A DNA stretch of 51,699 nucleotides. Source: Saccoglossus kowalevskii. Lineage: Eukaryota; Hemichordata; Enteropneusta; Harrimaniidae. The translations under genes were made by a program, and so were the position numbers. The DNA lies in the NCBI RefSeq assembly GCF_000003605.2, contig NW_003129864.1, forward strand, positions 189,901 through 241,599. The letters are read 5' to 3'. Below, in pieces: positions 51,241 through 51,699 of the stretch. Below the pieces are notes generated by a model that made no database searches, had not been told where the DNA came from, and worked only from the letters and a program-made list of their open reading frames with translations. Position 1 is the first letter of the stretch, and each line of letters opens with the position of its first letter.

Positions 51241-51699
51241 TCAAATCCATGTGATGGTGTATGCAATATAACCCCCATATTCCCTGCATGTGATGATGTA
51301 TGCAGTATAACCCCCATATTCCCTGTATGTGATGGTGTATGCAGTATAACCCATATTCTCTACATGTGATGGTGTATGCAGTATAACCCCCATATTCCCT
51401 GCATGTGATGATGTATGCAGTATAACCCCAATATTCCCTGCATGTGATGATGTATGCAGTATAACCCATATTCTCTACATGTGATGGTGTATGCAGTATA
51501 ACCCCCATATTCCCTGCATGTGATGATGTATGCAGTATAACCCCCATATTCCCTGTATGTGATGGTGTATGCAGTATAACCCATATTCTCTACATGTGAT
51601 GGTGTATGCAGTATAACCCCCATATTCCCTGCATGTGATGATGTATGCAGTATAACCCCAATATTCCCTGCATGTGATGATGTATGCAGTATAACCCCC
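51241..51699. repeat. 39/37-bp minisatellite with 115-bp higher-order period, running off the window
   Basis: GTATGCA begins at 51259, 51298, 51337, 51374, 51413, 51452, 51489, 51528, 51567, 51604, 51643 and 51682. Spacings cycle 39, 39, 37, so the real repeat is a 115-bp trimer. The short member has ACCCATATTCTCTAC in place of the ACCCCCATATTCCCTGC type. The array starts directly at the end of the 31-bp array. Confidence 0.97.

Noticed and set aside
50160-51623. Series of minus-strand open frames (up to 180 residues) with Ser-His-His-Ala and Tyr-Cys-Ile-His-His repeats
   Set aside because: They arise only from the 31-bp and 39/37-bp tandem arrays, exist in several frames at once and show no gene context.

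Overview
This is a eukaryotic, intron-rich, AT-rich genomic window. It holds one gene I can support: a complete Groucho/TLE-family transcriptional co-repressor on the minus strand, with its start codon at 32030-32028 and stop codon at 4135-4133. I traced 20 coding exons by matching translated segments to the known Groucho/TLE protein and requiring GT-AG boundaries and matching phases. The summed coding length is 2190 nt (729 residues plus stop), in the normal size range of the family. Domain order is Q domain (about residues 1-123), GP (124-195), CcN with a KKRKR nuclear localisation signal and acidic SDGEKSDD patch (202-237), SP (238-402) and a C-terminal WD40 propeller (about 404-729). The protein is co-linear with vertebrate TLEs through the SP region but has Drosophila-like residues elsewhere. 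With long introns and many minisatellites, this suggests a non-insect bilaterian invertebrate. I cannot name the phylum.

Layout by region. 1-1030: minisatellite of about 25 bp. 1030-4132: region 3' of the gene, containing the 3' UTR, whose end is not determined. 4133-10370: exons 20 to 10 (CcN, SP, WD40), with a second 25-bp-period minisatellite in intron 18 (about 5392-5805). 10371-19329: a 9 kb intron. 19330-21283: exons 9 to 5, including a 27-nt microexon and a probable 17-nt microexon. 21284-30295: another 9 kb intron. 30296-32030: exons 4 to 1 (start of the Q domain). 32031-33000: CpG-richer probable promoter with CSL, CArG and CCAAT motifs. 33000-48830: about 16 kb without a recognisable gene, holding a 47/37-bp tandem array with a 178-bp higher-order period (42808-43195). 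48831-51699: three abutting or nearly abutting minisatellites with periods of 25, 31 and 39/37 bp. The last runs off the window.

I see no tRNA, rRNA, CRISPR array, intact transposon or second protein gene. Nothing here amounts to a clearly new multi-gene system. The most interesting observations are regulatory or structural. The 17-nt microexon is preceded by an unusually long AG-free stretch that can also be read as an alternative first exon for a Q-less isoform. Several arrays show higher-order periodicity. A 14-nt E2F-like word occurs three times upstream of the gene. The promoter carries a perfect CSL (Notch effector) site.
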